In this document: positions 1-6,574 of the stretch, piece by piece
How positions within the stretch are numbered: position 1 is the first letter of the stretch
How the letters are laid out: the number at the start of each line of letters is the position of its first letter
The notes under the pieces: model-generated
What the model was told of the DNA's origin: nothing
What the model saw: the letters and a program-made list of their open reading frames with translations, nothing else
Databases searched by the model: none
Made by a program: the position numbers and the translations under genes
NCBI GenBank assembly: GCA_027295975.1
Contig: JAPUJX010000526.1
Span: 1 to 8,596, forward strand
Source: Gammaproteobacteria bacterium
GTDB lineage: Bacteria; Pseudomonadota; Gammaproteobacteria; Pseudomonadales; Azotimanducaceae
Length of the DNA stretch: 8,596 bases
Direction of reading: 5' to 3'

Positions 1-1634
1 TAGATCTGCTCCGCTAAGACGAGAGCTTCGTCACTTACCTCAATCGCTTCTTCAGTTCGAAAGTCGCCCACCAGGGACCAGGCCAACGCGTGTAGATACC
101 CCGGAAGATGCATGACGTCGTACTGCCTGGCAAAGGTGACGCTTTGTCCGAGCAGGGCTATCCCTTCCTCATAACGCCCCGAGTAGGAGAGCACCTGACC
201 GCGCTCAGACAGGTAGCGGCCTTGCAGGGGGTGGGTTTCCGGCAGCGATGCAACATAGGACTCCGCTAGCTGCAGCATGTTGAACGCTTCTCGAAAATCG
301 GCCTGGTTCCTGGCGAGAATGGACGGCAACTCCAGCCAGGCCGCGGCCGCCAGTTCTCCCTCTTTACCCACCACGGCTCTGGCGGCCGACTGGTACAGTA
401 TGTTTTTGGCAGTTTTCCACTCGCCGATTGCCAGGTGAGACTGAGCCAGCAGGAGAAGCGCGTCTGCTTCGATTGGCGGATACGCCGTGTCGGCTGCTCT
501 GTTTGCGTGATCGGTTGCCGCTTCCATACTACCTTCCACTTTCCCGGACATGAGTGCGGCTCTGGTTCGAACCAGGTCCGTTTTCAGGATGTTGACGGCT
601 TCGGCGACGGCTGAATTGTCCGGCGGTGGAAATGCTGCCAGCAGGGCTTCCATGTCTGAGCAACGAGTCAGGTCACGCAACGTCGAGGCGCTGGCCACTG
701 CATGCTCCAGCGTTGCAAGTTTTGCGTTGGCAAATTCTTCCCGCAGCGCGACGAAATTGCGCCGACGATCCGTCAAACACATCATCCTGCGGTCAAGAAG
801 CTGAACGGACTGTTCCTTGCGTTCGTAGGTTGCCTCGCACGCCTCGACATGGACCGAAGACCAGGCAGTGGCGTATTGGTCGAGTAGATCATCAATGGTT
901 CGCCACACACGTTCGGCATAAGGCAACCCCGTTTCAGCAAAAGCCACCTGCACCCGATTGCGGTGATCGGGAGACCACAACTCGGAATAGAGACCGGGTT
1001 GGTCCAGGCAATCCGGCGCTCGAGAAAAATAGTAGGTGCCAATGCCCACCGCGAACGCAAGAGTCGCGGCAGCGGCGGTCAAACTTACCTGTCGTTGCCT
1101 GCGCCATTGGCGTTCTCTCATCTTCAATTCGTCGAAACGAAGGTTGAGAATACCCGCAACCAACTTCAGCAAGCCGTCTCGTTTACCATCGGCGGCGGCA
1201 CGAAAGTCCACCGCGAGTGGCTCAGGCAACCGATCACCCAATTCCCCGTCGTCGGTCAACTCATGCAGTAATGCTGGAGGAAACACGCTGCTGGGGTCGC
1301 CGCCGTCTCCGTCAACCAGGGCGCAGAGGATCGGCCGGCCCGGTTGCAGGCGCTTGAACGTTCTGACTTCCTGATCTACCCAGAAAGAGCGAGCGCCATG
1401 GGGAGAGCAGACGACAATCAGCGATTGGCTGCGTGCCAACGCATCTATGAGCGTTGCGCTCAAATCACCCGAGTAGCCGAGTTCGTCCTTGTCTCTGAAG
1501 ATCGGACGAAGTGTCGTGGTTCCGACATCCGCCCTGAGTCGCTTTGGCACACGATAACGTTCGAGCGCTTTATGCATCCATGCTGCCCAGACCTTGTCTT
1601 CGTGGGCGTAGCTGACGAAAGCCCGGTAGTCCAT
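1..1634 (-). CDS. TIR-domain membrane protein with a kinase-tail-like TPR region (3' end outside window)
   Basis: Reading the minus strand from ATG at 1634 gives 544 codons without a stop to the left edge, so the gene is cut at its C-terminus. Residues 1-140 are a TIR domain: it opens MDYRAFVSYAHEDK, has a BB-loop-like RDKDELGYSGDL (47-58), and has FWVDQE with E89, which aligns with the catalytic Glu of NADase TIRs such as SARM1 (WVHKE). A basic stretch (171-182) precedes one hydrophobic span (183-203), so by the positive-inside rule TIR is cytoplasmic and the rest periplasmic. The tail has four cysteines (C209, C266, C286, C325), the blocks ACEAT and LLDRRMMCL, then TPR-like helices from about 385. 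From memory this tail resembles those after the membrane span of myxobacterial Ser/Thr kinases. The gene starts 5 bases after the MaoC stop with no clear ribosome binding site, suggesting translational coupling. TIR assignment is strong; NADase activity and sensing role are inference. Confidence 0.85.
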   Translation of the reverse strand, partial: MDYRAFVSYAHEDKVWAAWMHKALERYRVPKRLRADVGTTTLRPIFRDKDELGYSGDLSATLIDALARSQSLIVVCSPHGARSFWVDQEVRTFKRLQPGRPILCALVDGDGGDPSSVFPPALLHELTDDGELGDRLPEPLAVDFRAAADGKRDGLLKLVAGILNLRFDELKMRERQWRRQRQVSLTAAAATLAFAVGIGTYYFSRAPDCLDQPGLYSELWSPDHRNRVQVAFAETGLPYAERVWRTIDDLLDQYATAWSSVHVEACEATYERKEQSVQLLDRRMMCLTDRRRNFVALREEFANAKLATLEHAVASASTLRDLTRCSDMEALLAAFPPPDNSAVAEAVNILKTDLVRTRAALMSGKVEGSMEAATDHANRAADTAYPPIEADALLLLAQSHLAIGEWKTAKNILYQSAARAVVGKEGELAAAAWLELPSILARNQADFREAFNMLQLAESYVASLPETHPLQGRYLSERGQVLSYSGRYEEGIALLGQSVTFARQYDVMHLPGYLHALAWSLVGDFRTEEAIEVSDEALVLAEQI

Positions 1635-1639
1635 TATCG

Positions 1640-2071
1640 CTAGCGGGTTGGCAACACCACGATGGCATGACCAGGGCAGGTATCAGCGCCGGTCTGGTTT
1701 TTCACGTTGACCTCCAGATACACCCGCTGCTCGCCGTCTTCCACCCTCTTGTCGAGAACCGTCCCCGTTACGGTCAACAAATCGCCCTGTTGGTTGATGG
1801 CCCGATATTGGCAACCCACCTCACGTATCTCGGCTTCGTCACCTATCCATTGTTTCAGCGCATTGACGATATAAGCATAACGCAGGTTCCCCATGCCAAA
1901 CGCACCTTGTTCATTACCTGCTTGCCGGCCTGCGGCGTCGTCCATATGAAATGGCACAAACTCGTCGTTGATAGCCGCATATCGGTTCCACTCCATGAAT
2001 CCGGTGGTTCGCGACCACTCCGGAAGTGTGTCGCCAATGTCGATTTCGTCAAAGTAGACATTTGTGGTCAT
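1640..2071 (-). CDS. MaoC-like hot-dog hydratase/dehydratase (C-half type)
   Basis: A 143-residue protein of typical single hot-dog length. The hydratase-2-like helix lies at residues 31-50 (YAAINDEFVPFHMDDAAG), with the conserved His at H42 and Pro at P40. In a mental alignment with PhaJ (GDFNPLH) the catalytic Asp position falls on E37, with D36 beside it, so the active-site acid is either shifted or replaced. The family adds water to, or removes it from, enoyl/hydroxyacyl thioesters, usually as (R)-specific enoyl-CoA hydratase. The start at 2071 is preceded by GAGGAG (bases 2077-2082 on this strand) overlapping the stop of the upstream gene 9 bases away, so the two are translated together. 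Given that neighbour, it probably forms a heterodimer, as ChsH1/ChsH2 and HadA/HadB do. The substrate is unknown; a thioesterase of the same fold is less likely. Confidence 0.85.
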   Translation of the reverse strand: MTTNVYFDEIDIGDTLPEWSRTTGFMEWNRYAAINDEFVPFHMDDAAGRQAGNEQGAFGMGNLRYAYIVNALKQWIGDEAEIREVGCQYRAINQQGDLLTVTGTVLDKRVEDGEQRVYLEVNVKNQTGADTCPGHAIVVLPTR

Positions 2072-2080
2072 GGTTACTCC

Positions 2081-2581
2081 TCAATAGCGAATGCCGATCG
2101 CGCGGCGGCGGCGTACGAGCGCGCCGCGCTGATTGCGCCATTCAATTTCGGTTGTGGTGTAGAGGGTGTGGCCAAGGCGACCCTCCTTTTCTTCCCAATC
2201 GAGGAGTCGGGTTCTCGCGGTGATGAGGTCCCCGGGCCGCATCGGTTCGCCATAGGTATCGGTCTGGCCGCCGTTCATTCCCTGCAACGGCTTACCGTCC
2301 GGTCGTTTACCGGCGGGGATGCCGGTACGACGCATGGTGCCGCGATTGACGGGCCAGGCAAACGGATTGAAATCCGGCGGTGCAACGAGCCCGCCCCAAC
2401 GAGTGGTTCTGGCGTAAGCCTCATCCCAGTAGATGGGTGGGGGTTGCTCCGGCCAGTGGGTGGCAATGGCCCAGCGGCGGATGTCTGAAGCAGCAACCGG
2501 TGGCGAGGTGCGATCTTCGCCCCACACACCTTTTTTCTGCAGCATCTGTTCGGTTACATAGGTCAAAGCTGCTTCGGTCAT
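2081..2581 (-). CDS. FAS1-like/MaoC N-half hot-dog dehydratase subunit
   Basis: A 166-residue protein of the MaoC_dehydrat_N type. Residues 33-75 (DIRRWA, then PPPIYWDEAYARTTRWGG and LVAPPDFNPFAW) are the family signature, and the PGD turn at 116-118 belongs to the second half of the hot-dog fold. The position that would hold the catalytic His of active hot-dogs carries Tyr (Y51), so this chain is probably the non-catalytic, substrate-tunnel half that pairs with the MaoC protein encoded just downstream. I chose the ATG at 2581 over an upstream in-frame ATG at 2629 because it follows an excellent Shine-Dalgarno (AAGGAGGAG, 2584-2592) and the extra 16 residues look non-conserved. It lies 54 bases after the nitronate monooxygenase-like gene. 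The C-terminus has an Arg-rich strand (157-160). Substrate unknown; a steroid or branched acyl-CoA is possible by analogy with ChsH2. Confidence 0.83.
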   Translation of the reverse strand: MTEAALTYVTEQMLQKKGVWGEDRTSPPVAASDIRRWAIATHWPEQPPPIYWDEAYARTTRWGGLVAPPDFNPFAWPVNRGTMRRTGIPAGKRPDGKPLQGMNGGQTDTYGEPMRPGDLITARTRLLDWEEKEGRLGHTLYTTTEIEWRNQRGALVRRRRAIGIRY

Positions 2582-2635
2582 ATCTCCTCCTTCGGCCAGC
2601 GCCCGAGAAGACGGCTTGGCGTTTTTCAACCGGCG

Positions 2636-3571
2636 TCAGGAATATTGCGCGCTTAGATCACCGATGGTCCGGAAGAACTCCTCACGCACCTCGGCGATTA
2701 TTTCTGCAACCGGCCGCACGGAATTGATTCTTCCGCAGACTTGCCCCGTTAGTGCGATGCTGGCTTCCATATCCCCGCCAAAATAGAGTTCCAACGCCGT
2801 ACCGAATTCGGTCATGGCATTGGTTTCCTGATCGAGTTCCAGACGTGTCGTCTTCTCGGTGCGAAGTGCTCGCAACGCGGGTGAGTGCGAGCGGTTCAGA
2901 AACACCGTATCGGTTTCCTTGGCATTGATGATGGCATCTTTCCAGTTTTCGTGGACGGGCGACTCCGCCGAAGACACCATGCGCGTACCCATCTGCACGC
3001 CTTCGGCACCCAGGGCAAACGCAGCCGCCATGGATGCTCCGTCGACGAAACCTCCAGCGGCGATAATCGGTACCTCTACTTGAGAGCGTACCAGCGGTAG
3101 TAAAACCATGCTCGCCACTTCACGAGGATTCTTGAACCCCCCGCCTTCGCCACCTTCCACAACCAGACCGTCAACACCGGCCGCGACCGCCTTGAGAGCC
3201 GCGCTGAGACTCGGTACCACGTGAAAAACAGTCAAGTCTGCACTCTTCAACTGGTCGGTGTAGCGTTCCGGGTTGCCGGCCGAGGTGGTGACGAACTTTA
3301 CCCCCTGATCGATGACGAACTGGACGATGTCGGGATCGCGAACAAATGCCTGAGCTATATTCACCCCGAACGGTTTGTCCGTGAGCTCGCGCATCTTCTT
3401 GATTTCTTCGCGAATCGCGTCGAGTTCTCCGGAAGATGTTTCGATGATACCGAGTCCACCGGCATTCGAGACGGCGGACGCCAGTTGTGACCTCGCAATC
3501 CAACCCATGGGCGCCTGCACCAACGGGATTTCCACACCGAGCATATCGGTAATTCGATTATTGAATTGCAT
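2636..3571 (-). CDS. Nitronate monooxygenase-like FMN oxidoreductase (NPD family)
   Basis: A 311-residue TIM-barrel flavoprotein of the 2-nitropropane dioxygenase/nitronate monooxygenase/FabK superfamily. The N-terminus (LGVEIPLVQAPMGW, 11-24) and SNAGGLGII (35-43) are the usual first strands, KPFGVNI (66-72) follows, and AAGGFVDG (171-178) with ALGAEGVQMGTRM (186-198) forms the FMN phosphate site. The region that is normally GxEAGGH, with the catalytic His, reads EGGEGGGF (139-146), so His is replaced by F146. This argues against classical nitronate oxidation and for a related NAD(P)H-dependent or acyl-thioester-directed flavin reaction. The start at 3571 fits the family N-terminus; an in-frame ATG at 3712 would add 47 unlike residues and overlap the divergent protease gene. 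It is the first gene of the operon with two hot-dog hydratases and the TIR gene. Fold certain, reaction unknown. Confidence 0.88.
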   Translation of the reverse strand: MQFNNRITDMLGVEIPLVQAPMGWIARSQLASAVSNAGGLGIIETSSGELDAIREEIKKMRELTDKPFGVNIAQAFVRDPDIVQFVIDQGVKFVTTSAGNPERYTDQLKSADLTVFHVVPSLSAALKAVAAGVDGLVVEGGEGGGFKNPREVASMVLLPLVRSQVEVPIIAAGGFVDGASMAAAFALGAEGVQMGTRMVSSAESPVHENWKDAIINAKETDTVFLNRSHSPALRALRTEKTTRLELDQETNAMTEFGTALELYFGGDMEASIALTGQVCGRINSVRPVAEIIAEVREEFFRTIGDLSAQYS

Positions 3572-3655
3572 GGCTGTCCATTCACCGCCTCGAAAAGTTC
3601 GACAGCCTACCTCAGCTCCCAGTTCAGGTGTAGTAAACCATCCCCAAAGGATGCC

Positions 3656-3661
3656 TATAAT
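3656..3661 (+). promoter_or_regulatory. Candidate -10 box of the M48-TerB gene
   Basis: A perfect TATAAT lies 41 bases before the protease start codon. No good -35 is present at 17 bases (GTAAAC at 3633-3638), but a TG two bases upstream is close to an extended -10. Transcription would begin near 3668, inside the inverted repeat at 3661-3683. No convincing promoter for the opposite gene was found in the same gap. Confidence 0.5.
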
Positions 3662-3683
3662 GTTCTCAAATTTTCTCAGAACA
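3661..3683. repeat. Inverted repeat, possible operator at the M48-TerB transcription start
   Basis: TGTTCT (3661-3666) and AGAACA (3678-3683) are perfect inverted hexamers separated by 11 AT-rich bases. The element overlaps the last base of the -10 box and the predicted start of transcription, the usual place for a repressor site. Both arms lie in the gap between two divergent genes, so one regulator could affect both. Hexamer arms can occur by chance. Confidence 0.35.
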
Positions 3684-3702
3684 GGTTGTTGGAGTACTCG
3701 CC

Positions 3703-4902
3703 ATGAACGCAACCCGACTTCGCTCGCAACACGACAAGGAGATGTTCGATCAGCTTCTCGAAGATCCCACCGTCAAAAAGGTCAACGAGCAGATCGCCAA
3801 ACGCGAGGGAAAAGGCAACCTCGGCATTCGTAGACACCTGCTTTCCACTTCCGTACGGTTGACCAGAACCATGGCGGCGCCGTTGCACAAAATCGCGGCA
3901 ACCTGCGCCGAGCAACTGGGGCTTACGATACCCCTCGAACTTTATGTATTCCCGAGCGCAACCTATAACGCGGCCTGTTTCAAACCGGAAGAAGGGCGGT
4001 TGTTCGTGATGTTCGCTTCGAGCCTGCTCGAGCGTTTCGAGCCTGGGGAACTGAAGTTCGTCATGGGGCACGAACTGGGACATCACCTTTACAACCATCA
4101 CGACCTTCCCATTGGCTATGTGTTGCGCGGAAAAACCCCGCCCAGCGCGAAACTCGCCCTGGCGCTCACCAGTTGGTCGCGGTTTGCCGAAGTTTCGGCA
4201 GATCGGGCGGGCGCTTACTGCGCGAACGACCTGGAAACCGTTGCACACTCGCTTTTCAAGCTTGCCTCCGGACTGAGTGGGCAACTGGTCAATTTCTCCC
4301 TGGCGGAGTTCATGCAGCAGGTGGACGAAATGCAGATGGAAGTTTCCGAACCGGGTCAGGGCGCCCCCACGGAGGACTGGTTTCTGACCCACCCATTCAG
4401 CCCCCTGCGAGTCAAGGCGCTGAAACTATTCGACGAGTCCGAACTCGCCCGGGAGGACGGTACCTCGGTTGCCGATCTCGAGGCGAGTATCCACAGCCTG
4501 ATGAGCCTCATGGAGCCAAGTTACCTCGAGGCACGCACAGACACCGCGGAGATCATGCGCCGGTTGCTTTTTGCCGGGGCAATCGCGGTTGCCGCCGAGA
4601 GCGCGGGGATCTCCCCCGCCGAGATCGCCGTATTCGAGACGTTTTTCGGCAATCGATCGTTTTCGGACAAACTGGACGTGGAGCAGATCCAGGCCGAATT
4701 GCCGGAACGAATCTCCCAGGCCCGAACCCATACATCGCGACCCCAGAGAATGCAGGTGATCCACGATCTGTGCACCATAGCGCGAGCCGACGGTCACTCG
4801 ACGGAAGCCGAGGTGGATCTGTTGCTCGAGATCGGAAAAAATTTATCCATACCGGGCGCTTTCATCCTGCAAAGCCTGGCCAGTAACCCGGAACTGGATT
4901 GA
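3703..4902 (+). CDS. M48-type zinc metalloprotease fused to a TerB-like domain
   Basis: A 399-residue protein without signal peptide or clear membrane span, so probably cytoplasmic, unlike HtpX/Ste24-type M48 proteases. Residues 75-240 form the peptidase: MGHELGHHLY holds the HExxH zinc site (H123, E124, H127), FAEVSADRAG supplies the third ligand E163 and the family's ExxxD pattern, and THPFSPLRVKAL (229-240) is the typical closing block. Residues about 280-390 are an all-helical TerB-like domain, with repeated helix pairs AIAVAAESAGISPAEIAVFE and CTIARADGHSTEAEVDLL carrying acidic residues (D363, E368, E370) of the sort that bind metal in TerB. The ATG at 3703 is preceded by GGAG at 3691-3694, 8 bases away. 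It is monocistronic: divergent from the oxidoreductase operon and convergent with the ABC operon. TerB fusion suggests a stress or membrane-damage role, but this is inference. Confidence 0.9.
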   Translation: MNATRLRSQHDKEMFDQLLEDPTVKKVNEQIAKREGKGNLGIRRHLLSTSVRLTRTMAAPLHKIAATCAEQLGLTIPLELYVFPSATYNAACFKPEEGRLFVMFASSLLERFEPGELKFVMGHELGHHLYNHHDLPIGYVLRGKTPPSAKLALALTSWSRFAEVSADRAGAYCANDLETVAHSLFKLASGLSGQLVNFSLAEFMQQVDEMQMEVSEPGQGAPTEDWFLTHPFSPLRVKALKLFDESELAREDGTSVADLEASIHSLMSLMEPSYLEARTDTAEIMRRLLFAGAIAVAAESAGISPAEIAVFETFFGNRSFSDKLDVEQIQAELPERISQARTHTSRPQRMQVIHDLCTIARADGHSTEAEVDLLLEIGKNLSIPGAFILQSLASNPELD

Positions 4903-4921
4903 GGACGGCTATATCGTCTTC
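4901..4921. terminator. Possible short hairpin at a convergent gene junction
   Basis: GAGGACG (4901-4907) can pair with CGTCTTC (4915-4921) with one G-T wobble and a 7-base loop. It spans the 17 bases between the two converging stop codons and overlaps both. There is no T-tract on either strand, so as a terminator it is weak; any real terminators must lie inside the opposite gene or be Rho-dependent. Confidence 0.2.
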
Positions 4922-5735
4922 AGCTCCCGGTGGACGTGTAATAACGAATACCAAAAAACCAGAAGCCCAACGCCGCAGCAAAAAACAGATATCCCGCCAG
5001 GGGGCTGAGCGCCTGAAAAACCACCCCGGTGCCCAGGGGGTCTTCAATTCCGAAAATCAGGATTGCCGGGAAATAGCTGATACAACCCAGGGGGATGACG
5101 AAGGTGAAAAAACGCCGGAACCAACGCCGGTAGATGGCAAGGGGGTATTGAGCGGTTTCCACGCCGCCATAGGTCAGGGTGTTCATGATCTCGAGGGACT
5201 CCGTAGCCCAGAACGACAGTGTGGCCTGAAAGATAAACAGCGCATAAAAGAAGACCACGCCGCTCACCATGGTAAAAATCAGCAACAGCACCTTGCCTGC
5301 GTTCCAGTCGATATCGAGTACCACTATCGCCCAGGTGAGCACGATAATTCCCTGCAACAACCGACCCACCCGCTGGAGCTGAAATTCGTGACCCGCAAGC
5401 TGCAGGATCGTCGATCGCGGCCGCAGCAACAGCCGATCGAAGTTGCCGGTTTTCACAAACTCCTTGCCGAATATATCGAAGCCTCGCGCCAGGGCTTCGC
5501 TGAACGCGAACACGCAGTTCACCAGCCCATAGAGAAACGCCACCTGGGCGAGGCGCCAGCTGCCCAGCTGTCCAAAACGGTCGAACAGCGCCCATACGCC
5601 AAGGGCTTCCACACTGGTGGTGACGAATCCGCCGATGCTCGTCAATACGAACGATAACCGGTATTGCAGTTGCGCGCGTACAGACTGGCTCGCCAGTCGA
5701 AAATACAATCCGAGAGCGTTCGCAACCCTATCCAC
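4920..5735 (-). CDS. ABC-2 exporter permease, second subunit (COG3694-like)
   Basis: A roughly 271-residue, six-span integral membrane protein of the PF06182 family. Family blocks are GNFDRLLLRPRS (97-108), the interaction segment facing the ATPase, and YPLAIYRRWFRRFFTFVIPL with YFPA (197-224), the hallmark near the fifth span. Hydrophobic stretches fall near 28-50, 62-80, 128-143, 148-172, 208-230 and 244-264. The likely start is GTG at 5735, which overlaps the end of the preceding permease gene by 8 bases; an in-frame ATG at 5792 would lie 65 bases inside that gene and add 19 unconserved residues. It probably pairs with the other permease and the ATPase as a heterodimeric exporter in the inner membrane. 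Substrate unknown. Confidence 0.87.
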   Translation of the reverse strand: MDRVANALGLYFRLASQSVRAQLQYRLSFVLTSIGGFVTTSVEALGVWALFDRFGQLGSWRLAQVAFLYGLVNCVFAFSEALARGFDIFGKEFVKTGNFDRLLLRPRSTILQLAGHEFQLQRVGRLLQGIIVLTWAIVVLDIDWNAGKVLLLIFTMVSGVVFFYALFIFQATLSFWATESLEIMNTLTYGGVETAQYPLAIYRRWFRRFFTFVIPLGCISYFPAILIFGIEDPLGTGVVFQALSPLAGYLFFAAALGFWFFGIRYYTSTGS

Positions 5736-6567
5736 CCTGCACCACCAGCCTGGTTCGCGCTCGAATGAGTAACCGGTAACCCAACACGACAATTACCGCG
5801 AACCAGAACCACTGCATGGCAATCTCGAAGAACGCCTCATCCACCGGAATATGCCCGCTGTAGATTCTGAAAGGCACATCCGCCATGCCGCGAAAAGGCT
5901 GCCAGTACAGGAAGGGTTGCAGCCAATCGGGAAATAACGGCAGCGGGACGATGAGCCCGGCAAACACCGGCACGATACCCGGCATCATGCGGTTGAATCC
6001 TTCACCGGAAATCGTCCAGATGAGCGCAACATGCATGACCATGGTGAACGCGGTGCTCAACGCGAGGGTGGCAACAACCGAAAAAACGAACAGAAGCCCC
6101 GAAGCGAAGCTGTCCGGCAACGGCAGCGCCCACTCGGAAAAACCGATCAACGGCAGCACCCAGTAGGCAAAAATCAACATCGGGGTCAACCGCAACAGCG
6201 TCGGCGCGGCTCGAAAAGCCAGCGTTCGGGCGAACCAGAAGCTGTAGAGATCCAACGGCCGCAACAGCTCGTAAACCACCCCACCGGTGCGGATGTCGTT
6301 GGCAATCTCCGCATCCACGTTCCAGGGCAGCAGCGCGAGCAATCCCTGACCGAGCCAGATGTACACCAGAACCTCGGAGAACGTCATCGGCTGGACTTCG
6401 TTGGTCGCCTCGAAAAAGGCCACGAACACCATGACCTTGATGAACCCCCAGAACAGTTGCGTGCCGAAACCCGCAAACGCGGCAGCGCGATATTGCAACA
6501 CCATCTTGAAACGGGTTACGGCGACGGCGAGATACGCGTGCCACAACGACTTCGAAATTGCGTTCAT
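5728..6567 (-). CDS. ABC-2 exporter permease, first subunit (COG4587-like)
   Basis: A 279-residue integral membrane protein with about six hydrophobic spans (roughly 33-53, 65-82, 125-145, 154-180, 196-213, 247-267). The blocks GGVVYELLRPLDLYSFWFAR (95-114) and the stretch IVPVFAGLIVPLPLFPDW followed by WQPFRGMADVPFRIYSG (198-238) are characteristic of PF06182 permeases. Its ATG overlaps the TGA of the ATPase gene in an ATGA junction, so translation is coupled. A 6-base-pair hairpin with a triloop includes the start codon, which would make independent initiation poor. It forms one half of the membrane channel with the permease encoded just downstream. Confidence 0.9.
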   Translation of the reverse strand: MNAISKSLWHAYLAVAVTRFKMVLQYRAAAFAGFGTQLFWGFIKVMVFVAFFEATNEVQPMTFSEVLVYIWLGQGLLALLPWNVDAEIANDIRTGGVVYELLRPLDLYSFWFARTLAFRAAPTLLRLTPMLIFAYWVLPLIGFSEWALPLPDSFASGLLFVFSVVATLALSTAFTMVMHVALIWTISGEGFNRMMPGIVPVFAGLIVPLPLFPDWLQPFLYWQPFRGMADVPFRIYSGHIPVDEAFFEIAMQWFWFAVIVVLGYRLLIRARTRLVVQGG

Positions 6568-6574
6568 CGAACGC
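6560..6574 (-). promoter_or_regulatory. Start-codon hairpin at the ATPase/permease overlap
   Basis: On the coding strand GCGTTC-GAT-GAACGC is a perfect 6-base-pair inverted repeat with a 3-base loop. It contains the ATG of the permease and the overlapping TGA of the ATPase. In the mRNA it would hide the start codon until a ribosome finishing the ATPase opens it, a plausible device for coupling subunit ratios. Structure is visible; function is inferred. Confidence 0.3.

Noticed and set aside
1..1634. Interpretation as a canonical anti-phage TIR system such as Thoeris
   Set aside because: No SIR2/SLOG-type ThsA partner, nuclease, helicase or other defence gene is visible nearby; neighbours are metabolic. 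The part beyond the left edge could change this.
2100..2129. GC-rich inverted repeat GCGCGGC / GCCGCGC
   Set aside because: It lies inside codons for an Arg-Ala-rich C-terminus of the N-half hot-dog protein and is explained by repeated CGN and GCN codons.
1667..2488. Long plus-strand open frame of 273 codons
   Set aside because: It runs antisense through both hot-dog genes, whose protein families and ribosome sites are clear. The translation shows no recognisable domain and has no upstream ribosome site.
3572..3712. N-terminal extension of the flavin oxidoreductase to an ATG at 3712
   Set aside because: The 47 extra residues do not resemble the family, and the extension would overlap the protease start and cover the whole intergenic region with its TATAAT box.
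3676..4392. Minus-strand open frame of 238 codons over the protease gene
   Set aside because: Antisense to a gene with HExxH and TerB-like motifs; low-complexity basic composition and no family features. It is a shadow of GC-rich codon use.
4901..4921. Strong bidirectional intrinsic terminator between the protease and ABC operons
   Set aside because: The stem is only 7 pairs with a wobble and neither strand has a T-tract, so it is listed only as a low-confidence hairpin.
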